Shown here: positions 16,980 through 24,681 of the stretch, piece after piece
Numbering within the stretch: position 1 is the first letter of the stretch
Layout: the number at the start of each line of letters is the position of its first letter
Origin: Comamonadaceae bacterium
GTDB taxonomy: Bacteria; Pseudomonadota; Gammaproteobacteria; Burkholderiales; Burkholderiaceae_C
DNA: 64,000 nucleotides
Reading direction: 5' to 3'
NCBI GenBank assembly: GCA_027488985.1
Contig: JAIYAR010000002.1
Span: 1 to 64,000, forward strand
Notes under the pieces: generated by a model
Told to the model about the DNA's origin: nothing
The model's database searches: none
What the model saw: only the letters and a program-made list of their open reading frames with translations
Translations under genes and position numbers: made by a program

Positions 16980-17873
16980 TCAGCTGAACAATTGGCCCCG
17001 CGCGGTTTTGGTAATCGCCACCACACAGGGGTGGGTAATGCGCCGCTCCACCGATACCGCAAAGAACTCCTCCACCAGTTCGTCGGTCCGGCCTATGACT
17101 TCCACTCCGAACTGTCCGACGATGTCTGCCTCCATGACCGAGGGCGCCATGAACACACCGCGCCCTTTGCGGCCGAAGGCGGTCATGAGCGCGCCATCGT
17201 CAAACTCGCCGATGGTGCGCGGGTGCAGCTGGTGGCGGCTCAACCAACCTTCCCACTGCTGCCGCACCGAGGCCTGCGCGCCTTGAATGAGCATGGGTGC
17301 ATCGTTCAGGCACTCCGGGAAGTCACCTTTGAGGGTTTTGCGTAGCGCCGGCGCACAAAAGAAGCTCATGGGCGTGCTGCCCAGCTCGTGGTTGAAGGCC
17401 TTCACGCTCATGCGTTTGGACATGGGCTCGTCCGCAATCACCAGATCCAGCTGGTTCAAGGCAAGCTTGGCCAGCAGGTCGGGGAACTTGCCTTCGCTGC
17501 AAATCATGCGCACCGGGTCGTCCAGTGTCAGGGCGGGCTCCAGCAGGCGGTAGGCGAGGGATTTGGTCACTGAGTCCGCCACGCCCACCTTGAAGTCCAG
17601 CACCCGGTTGGTGCCGCGTGGCAGGCGCACTGCGTTTTCAAGCTCGGCGCCCAAAGTAAAGATCTGGTCGGCATAGCCCAGCGCCATCCGCCCGTCCTCG
17701 GTGAGCTCCAGATTGCGGCCGCTTTTCTGGAAAAGCTTGCGGCCCAGCCACTCTTCCAGCAGCTTGATCTGGCCCGACAGCGTCTGGGGCGTCGTGTGTA
17801 GCTGTTCACCTGCGCGCATGATGCCGCCGGCCTTGGCGGTGACCCAGAAGTAGTGGAGATGCTTGAAGTTCAT
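16980..17873 (-). CDS. nhaR: NhaR-like LysR-family transcriptional regulator
   Basis: The 297-residue regulator begins MNFKHLHYFWVTAKAGGIMR and carries a winged helix-turn-helix (about 20-45: RAGEQLHTTPQTLSGQIKLLEE). The beginning and the domain segments DLVIADEPMSKR and ERRITHPCVVAITKTARG match the NhaR subgroup, which in E. coli activates Na+/H+ antiporter genes. No nhaA lies nearby, so the target is unknown. It is transcribed divergently from the Rrf2 gene across a 132-base AT-rich gap. Confidence 0.82.
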   Translation of the reverse strand: MNFKHLHYFWVTAKAGGIMRAGEQLHTTPQTLSGQIKLLEEWLGRKLFQKSGRNLELTEDGRMALGYADQIFTLGAELENAVRLPRGTNRVLDFKVGVADSVTKSLAYRLLEPALTLDDPVRMICSEGKFPDLLAKLALNQLDLVIADEPMSKRMSVKAFNHELGSTPMSFFCAPALRKTLKGDFPECLNDAPMLIQGAQASVRQQWEGWLSRHQLHPRTIGEFDDGALMTAFGRKGRGVFMAPSVMEADIVGQFGVEVIGRTDELVEEFFAVSVERRITHPCVVAITKTARGQLFS

Positions 17874-17931
17874 AAAGGCCCCGACTGAAACAAACTGAAA
17901 TACTGCGAAAAAATCGAATTAAAAATTTACA

Positions 17932-17943
17932 AAATTCGAATTT
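17932..17943. promoter_or_regulatory. Palindrome AAATTCGAATTT in the nhaR/rrf2 intergenic region
   Basis: A perfect 12-base palindrome sits in a markedly AT-rich divergent promoter region, about 63 bases before the Rrf2 gene. A second partial match (AAATCGAATT) lies 20 bases to its left. It could be the operator of either regulator. Confidence 0.35.
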
Positions 17944-18005
17944 ACGCGAAGCATAACCATCCCTACATTACAGGTCTATCAGTCGTTCACCTAAGGAGAA
18001 CTTGT

Positions 18006-18536
18006 ATGCGACTCAGTACCCGCGGACGTTTTGCCATTACCGCCATGATTGACCTGGCTTTGCGCGAAAGCGGCCAGCCGGTGCCCTTGCAGGACATCGC
18101 ACTCCGGCACCGCATTTCGCTGTCTTACCTGGAACAGGTGTTCGCCAAGTTGCGCCAGCACGGTCTGGTAGAAAGCACCCGCGGCCCCGGTGGCGGTTAT
18201 TCCCTGGGCTTCCGGGGCGACAGCATCACTGTGGCCGACATCATTGGCGCGATTGAAGAGAAGGAAGAGTCCTGTCGCGAAACCTCCCAGAGCGCGCAGG
18301 ACATGACCCGCGACCTGTGGGCTGCGTTGCAGAGCACCGTGGTGGCGCACATGCGCACCATCACCCTGCGCAGCCTGGCAGAGGAACAGCGTGCCAAGGG
18401 CTTCGCCGTCAAGGAACGCAAGGTGGCTAAAAAGGGCGTGCTGCAAAAGCTCAAGCCTTTGGCCCCGGTGCGCACCACCGCACCGAACTCGGTGTTTGCC
18501 TTAGGGCAGGCGCTGGCGTTCAACGGCGGGCGCTAA
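18006..18536 (+). CDS. IscR-like Rrf2-family regulator lacking two cluster cysteines
   Basis: The 176-residue protein starts MRLSTRGRFAITAMIDLALR, with a winged helix (about 26-70: ISLSYLEQVFAKLRQHGLVESTRGPGGGYSLG) very close to IscR. IscR binds a 2Fe-2S cluster through three cysteines and a histidine. Here only the first cysteine remains (EESCRETSQSAQDMTRDLW); the other two and the LTHALW histidine are replaced. A 30-residue lysine- and alanine-rich tail follows. A strong ribosome site (aaggag) precedes the ATG. It probably senses something by a different route or acts constitutively. Confidence 0.85.
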   Translation: MRLSTRGRFAITAMIDLALRESGQPVPLQDIALRHRISLSYLEQVFAKLRQHGLVESTRGPGGGYSLGFRGDSITVADIIGAIEEKEESCRETSQSAQDMTRDLWAALQSTVVAHMRTITLRSLAEEQRAKGFAVKERKVAKKGVLQKLKPLAPVRTTAPNSVFALGQALAFNGGR

Positions 18537-18546
18537 GCCAAACAGA

Positions 18547-18577
18547 CTGCTAGCGCTCACCGAATGTGCGCGAGCAG
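18547..18577. repeat. Dispersed intergenic palindrome, copy 3
   Basis: Arms CTGCTAGCGC and GCGCGAGCAG flank TCACCGAATGT; one mismatch. The copy lies directly after the Rrf2 stop codon and before a strong terminator. Confidence 0.75.
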
Positions 18578-18597
18578 CTAGCAAAACCATAGCAAAA

Positions 18598-18630
18598 GGG
18601 GCTGCCGGCAATGCCGGCAGCCCCTTTTTT
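18598..18630 (+). terminator. Rho-independent terminator after the Rrf2 gene
   Basis: The perfect 12-bp stem GGGGCTGCCGGC / GCCGGCAGCCCC with loop AAT is followed by six T residues. An AAAA tract on the other side lets it serve the convergent DUF442 gene in part as well. Confidence 0.9.
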
Positions 18631-18649
18631 GCCTTGTTGAAGGGGCGGA

Positions 18650-18997
18650 TCAGGCGGCGCTTTGCTGCGCCAGCATGAACAGCTGGGTTGAACGTGCGCC
18701 CGAGCGGCAAAACGCCAGCACCGGTTGTTGGGCTGCGTCCAGGGCTTGTTTCATGGCCACAGCTTGCTCGGGCGTGATGGAGCCGGCAACCACGGGCAGG
18801 TACACGTAGTTCAAACCGGCAGCTTCTGCTGCAGATTGCATGCTAGTGCTTGCGGGTTGCTCGGCGCCGCCTTCCATATCGGGTCGGTTGTTGATCACCG
18901 TTTTGAAGCCCATGGCGGCTGCAGCGGCCATGTCAGCCGGCGCTAACTGCGCAGCGACATAAAACTCGGGGGTGACGGAACGTACGGGCAGGCTCAT
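18650..18997 (-). CDS. DUF442/TIGR01244 sulfurtransferase-like (phosphatase-fold) protein
   Basis: The 115-residue protein has the Cys-loop LAFCRSGARSTQ near residue 95, the active-site layout of dual-specificity phosphatases reused as a sulfurtransferase. The start FYVAAQLAPADMAAAAAMGFKTVINNRPDMEG is typical for TIGR01244. In other bacteria the same domain is fused to or encoded beside the persulfide dioxygenase Blh. Here it is the last gene of the minus-strand BigR cluster, 7 bases after the YeeE-type gene. It likely moves sulfane sulfur from persulfides. Confidence 0.85.
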   Translation of the reverse strand: MSLPVRSVTPEFYVAAQLAPADMAAAAAMGFKTVINNRPDMEGGAEQPASTSMQSAAEAAGLNYVYLPVVAGSITPEQAVAMKQALDAAQQPVLAFCRSGARSTQLFMLAQQSAA

Positions 18998-19004
18998 GGC
19001 AGTT

Positions 19005-19457
19005 TTATCCTTTCAGCGCGAGTTTAGCGGGGCGACGTTCCAGCACTTCAAACAGCGCCATGCCGGCCAACATGGCCAGCACAAACACCACGGCCTTGGG
19101 GTTGCCGGTGCCAACAGATACGAGCGCAGGGCCGGGGCAGAAGCCGGCCAAGCCCCAGCCCGCGCCGAAGAGCAGACTCCCGGTCACCAGGCGCTTGTCG
19201 ATGTCGCGGCTGGTCGGCAATTGCATGGCCCCGCCCAGAAAGCTGGTCGTGCGTTTCTTGGCCAGGGTGAATGCGCCCAGGCTCACCAGAATGGCGCCGC
19301 CCATCACAAAGGCGAGCGATGGGTCCCACAAGCCGGCCAAGTCCAGAAAGCCCAGGACCTTGGACGGGTCGGTCATGCCCGCCAGGATCAGGCCCAAGCC
19401 GAACAGCAAGCCTACGCCGAATTCGGCCAGGCGGTGGTGGTGAAAAGCGTTTTTCAT
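19005..19457 (-). CDS. YeeE/YedE-family (DUF6691) sulfur-compound transporter half
   Basis: The 150-residue membrane protein has four helices (about 12-32, 45-65, 90-112 and 118-140). Conserved signatures are FGLGLILAGMTDPSKVLGFLD and GAGWGLAGFCPGPALVSVG, the latter carrying the cysteine thought to pass sulfur compounds through the membrane in TsuA-type thiosulfate transporters. It pairs with the other half gene 44 bases upstream. The pair commonly accompanies BigR and Blh in proteobacteria. Confidence 0.88.
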   Translation of the reverse strand: MKNAFHHHRLAEFGVGLLFGLGLILAGMTDPSKVLGFLDLAGLWDPSLAFVMGGAILVSLGAFTLAKKRTTSFLGGAMQLPTSRDIDKRLVTGSLLFGAGWGLAGFCPGPALVSVGTGNPKAVVFVLAMLAGMALFEVLERRPAKLALKG

Positions 19458-19501
19458 AAAAGCAGCTCCAGTTTCAAAATTTCAAAGTCGATGGGTTCAA
19501 C

Positions 19502-19933
19502 TCAAGCCAGCAGGTGGCGAACAACAAATACGATGGCAAAACCCGCGCCCATGAAGGACAAGGTTGCGACCAAGGAACGGGGTGAGAGGCGGGACAAACC
19601 GCAAACGCCATGGCCGCTGGTGCAGCCAGCGCCGTAGCGGGTGCCTACGCCTACCAGCAAGCCGGCCACGATCAAGGTGAGCCAGCCGGCGTCCACGGTC
19701 GCGGGCACCGGACCACCCACCAGCGCGTAAACCGCGGGTGCGACGACCAGACCCAGCACAAACGCCAGGCGCCAGGCGGCATCTCCGCCACGTGGCTTGA
19801 GCAGGCCGCCCACAATGCCGCTGATGCCCAGAATGCGCCCGTTCACGAGAATGAAGAGGCTGGCGGCAAGCCCCAGCAGGATGCCCCCGATCAGCGAAGC
19901 CCAGGGGGTGAAATGATTCCAATCGATTTGCAT
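19502..19933 (-). CDS. YeeE/YedE-family sulfur-compound transporter half
   Basis: The 143-residue membrane protein has helices at about 10-32, 50-70, 83-103 and 120-140. The motif YGAGCTSGHGVCGLSRLSPR contains the two conserved cysteines of the first half of YeeE/YedE proteins. It complements the downstream half gene, so the complete transporter is split into two polypeptides. It follows bigR by 29 bases on the same strand and should be induced with it. Confidence 0.9.
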   Translation of the reverse strand: MQIDWNHFTPWASLIGGILLGLAASLFILVNGRILGISGIVGGLLKPRGGDAAWRLAFVLGLVVAPAVYALVGGPVPATVDAGWLTLIVAGLLVGVGTRYGAGCTSGHGVCGLSRLSPRSLVATLSFMGAGFAIVFVVRHLLA

Positions 19934-19962
19934 AGTGTGTTTTCCTTCAAAATTGTGAGTGC

Positions 19963-20307
19963 TTACTCGCCTTGAGCGGCGCTGCAGTACTGGGTGTAGA
20001 GAACGCCCATGACGGCCATCGCCTGCGGGCTGTCAATGCCGTAGTAAATGGATTTGCCTTCGCGCCGGGTGGTCACCAGGCCTTCTTCCCGCAACACGCT
20101 TAGCTGTTGCGACAAGGTGGGCTGGGCAATACCCACCAGTTCTTCGAGTTCGCCCACCCGCTTTTCGCCTTGGCTGAGCTGGCACAGCAGCAGCAATCGG
20201 TCGGGGTTGGACATGACTTTCATCAGGCGGCAAGCAGCGTCTGCAGAGCGGCGCAGCTGCTCCAGATCCAAAGCGGTAGGGGCGGGGGTTGCGGTGTCAG
20301 CCATCAT
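19963..20307 (-). CDS. bigR: BigR/SqrR-type ArsR-family persulfide-sensing repressor
   Basis: The 114-residue winged-helix repressor starts at ATG 20307 (a second ATG follows immediately). The recognition region is GELEELVGIAQPTLSQQLSVLREEG. Cys42 (LLLCQLSQ) and Cys108 (TQYCSAA) correspond in position to the two cysteines that form a tetrasulfide bridge in SqrR; one further cysteine sits at 26. It controls sulfide-oxidation genes in other bacteria. It is divergent from blh, and a perfect 15-base palindrome lies between the two. Confidence 0.92.
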   Translation of the reverse strand: MMADTATPAPTALDLEQLRRSADAACRLMKVMSNPDRLLLLCQLSQGEKRVGELEELVGIAQPTLSQQLSVLREEGLVTTRREGKSIYYGIDSPQAMAVMGVLYTQYCSAAQGE

Positions 20308-20334
20308 GAGGAGGCTCCTTTCACATTCGATATC

Positions 20335-20375
20335 GATAGTTTATTGACAAACAATATATATGTCAATAAACTATC
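20335..20375. promoter_or_regulatory. BigR operator overlapping two divergent promoters
   Basis: The arms GATAGTTTATTGACA (20335-20349) and TGTCAATAAACTATC (20361-20375) are perfect inverted repeats around AACAATATATA. Each arm holds a TTGACA -35 box for one direction and a TAAACT -10-like box for the other, with 17-base spacing in both directions. A repressor bound here would block both bigR and blh. Confidence 0.85.
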
Positions 20376-20416
20376 TACATCGCAATTGAATAAACGACCT
20401 TTACAAGGAGTTCTCG

Positions 20417-21307
20417 ATGACCGCTTCCACTGCTTCCCCCCAAGTCAAAGCCTTCTTTGACCCCGCCACCTGGACCGTGAGTTACGTGGTCTATGACCAT
20501 GCCGGCGGCCAATGTGCCATCGTCGACTCGGTGCTCGACTACGACCCCAAAGCCGGCCGCACCAGCACCGCGTCGGCAGATGTGCTGATGGCCTTTGTCA
20601 AAGAGCAGGGTTTGACCGTGCAGTGGATTCTGGAAACCCATGCCCATGCCGACCACCTCTCGGCAGCGCACTACTTGCGCAAGCACCTGGGTGGCCGCAT
20701 TGCCATAGGCGCTGCCATCACCCAAGTGCAAAACGTATTTAAAGGCATCTTTAATTTGGAGCCTGAATTCCACCCTGATGGCAGCCAGTTTGACCACCTG
20801 TTTGCAGCGGACGAAACCTTTGCCATCGGCGACCTCCAAGCGCAGGCTTTGGCGGTGCCTGGCCACACGCCTGCATGCATGGCCTTCAAAGTGGATGGAG
20901 GCAGCGAACCCGACGCGGTGTTTGTAGGCGACACCCTGTTCATGCCTGACGTCGGTACCGCCCGCTGCGACTTCCCCGGCGGCAACGCCAACACCTTGTA
21001 CCGCAGCGTGCGCAACCTGCTTGCCATGTCCGAAGACACCCGCCTCTATATGTGCCACGACTACCCGCCCGCCGGCCGGGAGGCTGCGTGGGAAAGCACC
21101 GTTGCTGAGCAGCGCGCCGCCAACATTCACATCCGCGATGGCATAACTGAGCAGGATTTCGTGGCCATGCGCACCGCCCGGGATGCAGGCTTGGCCATGC
21201 CCGTGTTGATCCTGCCATCTGTGCAAATCAACATCCGCGCCGGTGATTTGCCACCGCCCGACAACAACGGTGTGTCGTATCTGCGGGTGCCTTTGAACGC
21301 TCTTTGA
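20417..21307 (+). CDS. blh: Blh, ETHE1-like persulfide dioxygenase
   Basis: The 296-residue protein is a metallo-beta-lactamase fold enzyme. It has THAHADHLSAAHYL (about 75), the later iron-ligand histidine in VPGHTPACMAF, FVGDTLFMPDVGTARCDFPGG with the aspartate, and LYMCHDYPP with the last histidine. These match the iron-dependent glutathione-persulfide dioxygenase group (ETHE1/Blh) that converts persulfide to sulfite. It is the first gene of the plus-strand arm of the BigR-controlled divergon and has a good ribosome site (caaggag). Confidence 0.93.
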   Translation: MTASTASPQVKAFFDPATWTVSYVVYDHAGGQCAIVDSVLDYDPKAGRTSTASADVLMAFVKEQGLTVQWILETHAHADHLSAAHYLRKHLGGRIAIGAAITQVQNVFKGIFNLEPEFHPDGSQFDHLFAADETFAIGDLQAQALAVPGHTPACMAFKVDGGSEPDAVFVGDTLFMPDVGTARCDFPGGNANTLYRSVRNLLAMSEDTRLYMCHDYPPAGREAAWESTVAEQRAANIHIRDGITEQDFVAMRTARDAGLAMPVLILPSVQINIRAGDLPPPDNNGVSYLRVPLNAL

Positions 21308-21320
21308 GCAGGGGCCGCGC

Positions 21321-21938
21321 ATGAACCTCCTATCTGTTTGGTGGCTCTGGGGAGTCACTGCGGGCGTACCGGCAGCCTATGCGCTCTACATCGCATTCTT
21401 CGCGCGCCACCCCGCTTGGCGTGCCCATGACCAGTTGCGACAGGACTGGCTGAGTGCCATGTCGGCACAGGCAGGCACTGAAATATTGGCAGTCCAGACC
21501 CTGCGCAACTCCGTCATGACGGCAACCATGACGGCCTCCACGGCCGCACTGGGTCTCATGGGGGCATTGGGTTTGGCCGCACCCGCCTTGAGAGCACTGT
21601 CCGAGGGCGGCAGCAGCCCGGCGTGGACCCCTGCCTTGGCCAGCGAGTTGACCGTGATGCTGCTGCTGGTGTTGACCTTGGTGAGCACCACACTCTCCAT
21701 CCGCTATTACCACCACGCAGGCTTTGTGTGCGCCATGCCGGTCGGCTCCGCCATGCGGGCGCAATGGCTGCCCGCCGGTCAGCTTCACTTGCAAAGTGCA
21801 GGACGCCTGTACAGCATGGGATTGCGCAGCCTGGTCTGGGTGACTCCGTTTCTGGCCGGGCTGGTGCAGCCGGTGGCCGGTGCGGTTGTCGCGGTGCTCA
21901 TTGCAACTGCCCTGTTGCTGGCAGACCGCAGCCCCTGA
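21321..21938 (+). CDS. DUF599-family membrane protein
   Basis: The 205-residue protein starts 13 bases after blh and is probably co-transcribed. It has four helices (about 7-28, 68-90, 108-130 and 168-200). The segments QTLRNSVMTATMTASTAALG and SIRYYHHAGF are the characteristic conserved stretches of DUF599. No biochemical function is established that I know of. Its place behind blh suggests a role in sulfide metabolism, but this may be chance. Confidence 0.8.
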   Translation: MNLLSVWWLWGVTAGVPAAYALYIAFFARHPAWRAHDQLRQDWLSAMSAQAGTEILAVQTLRNSVMTATMTASTAALGLMGALGLAAPALRALSEGGSSPAWTPALASELTVMLLLVLTLVSTTLSIRYYHHAGFVCAMPVGSAMRAQWLPAGQLHLQSAGRLYSMGLRSLVWVTPFLAGLVQPVAGAVVAVLIATALLLADRSP

Positions 21939-21950
21939 CTCCGGTGGCGG

Positions 21951-22259
21951 TTAGCGGTCGGGCTCCAAGCGAGTCACCACATACTTGCCTCCCTCATTCA
22001 TCACATCAAACCGTACTTTGTCGCCCGGTTTTGCAATGTCCAGCAAGGCCGCGTCCTTGACGGTAAACACCATGGTCATGGGCGGCATCTCGATGGAGGG
22101 AATGTCGCCATGCTTGATGGTGATCTTGGAGGCAGCCTTGTCGACCTTGCGGATCTCGCCCTGGGCCAGCCCGGCCGTCGCCTGCGCGAAAACGGAAGTG
22201 GCGCACACCAGCGCGGCAAGGGTGATACCGGCCCGATGTGCCAGTTGAGAGAAAGTCAT
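21951..22259 (-). CDS. CusF-like periplasmic copper-binding protein
   Basis: The 102-residue protein has a signal peptide ending near VFAQA. The mature domain contains ITIKHGDIPSIEMPPMTMVF, matching the CusF fold where a histidine and methionines bind Cu(I). Two further features (AKPGDKVRFDV and a final VTRLEPDR strand) fit the small OB-barrel. It is the last gene of the minus-strand copper operon, 12 bases after the DUF411 gene. Confidence 0.85.
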   Translation of the reverse strand: MTFSQLAHRAGITLAALVCATSVFAQATAGLAQGEIRKVDKAASKITIKHGDIPSIEMPPMTMVFTVKDAALLDIAKPGDKVRFDVMNEGGKYVVTRLEPDR

Positions 22260-22271
22260 GGTGCAGTCCTT

Positions 22272-22730
22272 TCAGCGGTAACTCTGGAACACGGTGCTGC
22301 TGCCATTCGCGGCCACCAGCAGCACATCGAACGGGTCTTTACGGCCCTTATAGATCGCGCCGTCCATGCCCGGAGAGCCTATGGGCATGCCCGGCACTGA
22401 CAGGCCCAGCGCCTTGGGTTTCTCGCGCAGCAGGCGTTGGATGTCTTTGGCCGGCACATGGCCTTCAATGGCATAGCCACCGACCACGCCGGTGTGGCAG
22501 GAGCCCAAGTTCTGCGGCATGCCGAGCGCTGCGCGCTTGGCCTCGTTGCCAGTGTCGTACACCCGCACGGCGAAGCCGGCTTGCTCCAGGTGTTTCACCC
22601 AATCTTTGCAGCAGCCGCAGTTAGGGTCTTTCCAGACCTCCATGGGGGTTGCTGCTGGCTTGGCGGCCCACGCAGGTGCGGCCAACAGCGCGCCGAGTGA
22701 CGCGAGCACGGTTCGGCGTGTGTGCATCAT
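22272..22730 (-). CDS. DUF411 metal-binding protein
   Basis: The 152-residue exported protein starts with MMHTRRTVLASLGALLAAPA. The core has VWKDPNCGCCKDWVKHLEQ and GSCHTGVVGGYAIEGHVPA, the cysteine and histidine set of DUF411, a thioredoxin-like family found in copper and other metal-resistance clusters. Its start codon overlaps the CopI stop codon by four bases (ATGA). It probably binds copper in the periplasm; the exact role is unknown. Confidence 0.88.
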   Translation of the reverse strand: MMHTRRTVLASLGALLAAPAWAAKPAATPMEVWKDPNCGCCKDWVKHLEQAGFAVRVYDTGNEAKRAALGMPQNLGSCHTGVVGGYAIEGHVPAKDIQRLLREKPKALGLSVPGMPIGSPGMDGAIYKGRKDPFDVLLVAANGSSTVFQSYR

Positions 22731-23212
22731 TTGCCGGCCCCCACTTTCACAGCGCCTTTCATGCCGGCCTCATAGTGGCCGGGGTGCAGGCAGGCAAAAT
22801 TCACAGTGCCCGCTTTGGTGAACTGCCAGATCACTTCGCCCGTTTTTCCGGGCTCCACGCTGGCGATGTTGGGTTCGTCGTGTTCCATCTCGGGGAATTT
22901 CTTCATCATTTCGTAATGCTCTTTCAGGTCCTTCTCGGTGCCGAGGTTGAACTCGTGTTTGAGCTGCCCGGAGTTTTTGACGACAAAGCGCACTGTCTCG
23001 CCTTTGCGCACGGTCACGGTGGAGGGCGTGAAGCGCATGTTGTCGGTCATGTCGATTTGCACCGTGCGGCTCACCTTGGCGGCAACGCCGGGCTTGCCGA
23101 TGGCCTCGGTACCGTGTCCGTGGCCTCCGGCATGGCTTCCAGCCGCAAAAGTGCCGGTAGCACATGCCAATAGTGCGCAAGAAGCTATGAATTTGATAGT
23201 GTTTTTCATCAT
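22727..23212 (-). CDS. copI: CopI-like periplasmic cupredoxin
   Basis: The 161-residue protein begins MMKNTIKFIASCALLACATG with a signal peptide. A histidine-rich stretch (SHAGGHGHGTEA) follows, then the cupredoxin fold. Type 1 copper ligands are visible as His in LKHEFNLG and the C-terminal CLHPGHYEAGM cluster (Cys, His, Met). This matches CopI of Rubrivivax gelatinosus, a periplasmic copper-tolerance protein. It lies between the multicopper oxidase and DUF411 genes. Confidence 0.87.
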   Translation of the reverse strand: MMKNTIKFIASCALLACATGTFAAGSHAGGHGHGTEAIGKPGVAAKVSRTVQIDMTDNMRFTPSTVTVRKGETVRFVVKNSGQLKHEFNLGTEKDLKEHYEMMKKFPEMEHDEPNIASVEPGKTGEVIWQFTKAGTVNFACLHPGHYEAGMKGAVKVGAGK

Positions 23213-23241
23213 GTTTACTCGTTGTTTGAAGTGAAAAAGGC

Positions 23242-24654
23242 TTAGTGGTTCATGGTGCCCATGGGCTTGCGCACCTGGACCTGGGTGTCGTGGTGGGGCG
23301 GCTGGGCCAGCGGCATGCTTCCCTTGCCTTCGGCCTGAAAGCGTGCGGGCTCGGGCAGGGCGCCCGTCCACTCAAAGGCGCGGGTGCCGGGGGGCTGCTG
23401 GTACCAGCCGGGGTCTTTGTAATCCCCCGGCTTCTGGTCTTTGCGCACCTTGAGGATGCTGAACATGCCGCCCATCTCCACCCCGCCATAGGGACCGCTG
23501 CCCGTCATCATGGGAGCGGTGTTGTCGGGCAGGGGCATTTCCATTTCGCCCATGTCGGCCATGCCGCGCTCGCCCATCACCATGTAGTCAGGCATGGCCT
23601 TCTGCAATTTGCCCACCAGCCCGCGATGGTCCACGCCGATCATGGTGGGCACGTCGTGGCCCATGGCGTTCATGGTGTGGTGGCTCTTGTGGCAGTGGAA
23701 GGCCCAGTCGCCTTCTTCGTCGGCCACAAACTCAAATTGCCGCATCTGCCCCACCGCAATGTCGGTGGTGATTTCGGGCACCCGCGCAGCCAGTGGCCAT
23801 GGCCCGCCGTCGCTGCCAGTGACCATGAACTCGTGGCCGTGCAGATGGATCGGGTGGTTGGTCATGGTGAGGTTGCCCACCCGGATGCGCACCTTGTCCA
23901 TCTTGCGCACGTTGAGCGTGTCGATGCCGGGGAATATGCGGCTGTTCCAGCTCCAGAGGTTGAAGTCCAGCATGGTCATGATTTTGGGGGTCATGCTGCC
24001 GGGGTCAATGTCGTAGGCATTGAGGAGGAAGCAGAAGTCGCGGTCTACCTCGCTGATAAGTGGATTTTTAGTTTTGGGGTGGGTGACCCAGAAGCCCATC
24101 ATGCCCATGGCCATCTGCGTCATCTCGTCCGCATGCGGGTGGTACATAAAGGTGCCGGGGCGGCGCGCCACAAACTCGTACACAAAGGTCTTGCCCACCG
24201 GAATGGGCGCCTGGTTCAGGCCCGACACGCCGTCCATGCCGTTGGGCAGGCGTTGGCCGTGCCAGTGCACGCTGGTGTGCTCGGGTAGCTTGTTGGTTAC
24301 AAACACGCGCACCCGGTCGCCTTCCACCACCTCGATGGTGGGGCCGGGGCTCTGGCCGTTGTAGCCCCACATGTTGGCTTTGAAGCCGGGCGCCATTTCG
24401 CGCACTACCGGCTCGGCCACGAGGTGGAATTCCTTCACACCCTGGTTCATGCGCCATGGCAGGGTCCAGCCGTTGAGGGTGACCACCGGGTTGTAGGGCC
24501 GGCCGGTGCCGGGCACCAGGGGCGGCATGGTGGCGGGCGATGTTTGCAGCACCGGTTCGGGCAGCGCGGCCATGGCCACGCGGCTGACCGAGGCGGCGGC
24601 TACCGCACCCATGGCGGTGGCGGCGGCACCGTTGAAAAAGTTACGTCGGTTCAT
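23242..24654 (-). CDS. Tat-exported multicopper oxidase
   Basis: The 470-residue enzyme has a twin-arginine start (MNRRNFFNGAAATAMGAVAA). The four copper-binding motifs are present: HWHGQRLPNGMDG, YHPHADEMTQ, NHPIHLHGHEF and HCHKSHHTMNAM. The length and order resemble CopA/CumA-type three-domain oxidases that oxidise Cu(I) in the periplasm. A methionine-rich stretch (GERGMADMGEMEMPLP) lies after the last copper motif rather than inside a domain, and a C-terminal tail of about 90 residues follows. It sits in the middle of the copper operon. Confidence 0.92.
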   Translation of the reverse strand: MNRRNFFNGAAATAMGAVAAASVSRVAMAALPEPVLQTSPATMPPLVPGTGRPYNPVVTLNGWTLPWRMNQGVKEFHLVAEPVVREMAPGFKANMWGYNGQSPGPTIEVVEGDRVRVFVTNKLPEHTSVHWHGQRLPNGMDGVSGLNQAPIPVGKTFVYEFVARRPGTFMYHPHADEMTQMAMGMMGFWVTHPKTKNPLISEVDRDFCFLLNAYDIDPGSMTPKIMTMLDFNLWSWNSRIFPGIDTLNVRKMDKVRIRVGNLTMTNHPIHLHGHEFMVTGSDGGPWPLAARVPEITTDIAVGQMRQFEFVADEEGDWAFHCHKSHHTMNAMGHDVPTMIGVDHRGLVGKLQKAMPDYMVMGERGMADMGEMEMPLPDNTAPMMTGSGPYGGVEMGGMFSILKVRKDQKPGDYKDPGWYQQPPGTRAFEWTGALPEPARFQAEGKGSMPLAQPPHHDTQVQVRKPMGTMNH

Positions 24655-24681
24655 ACAGATCCTTGAATGGAGGCGGGGCGC

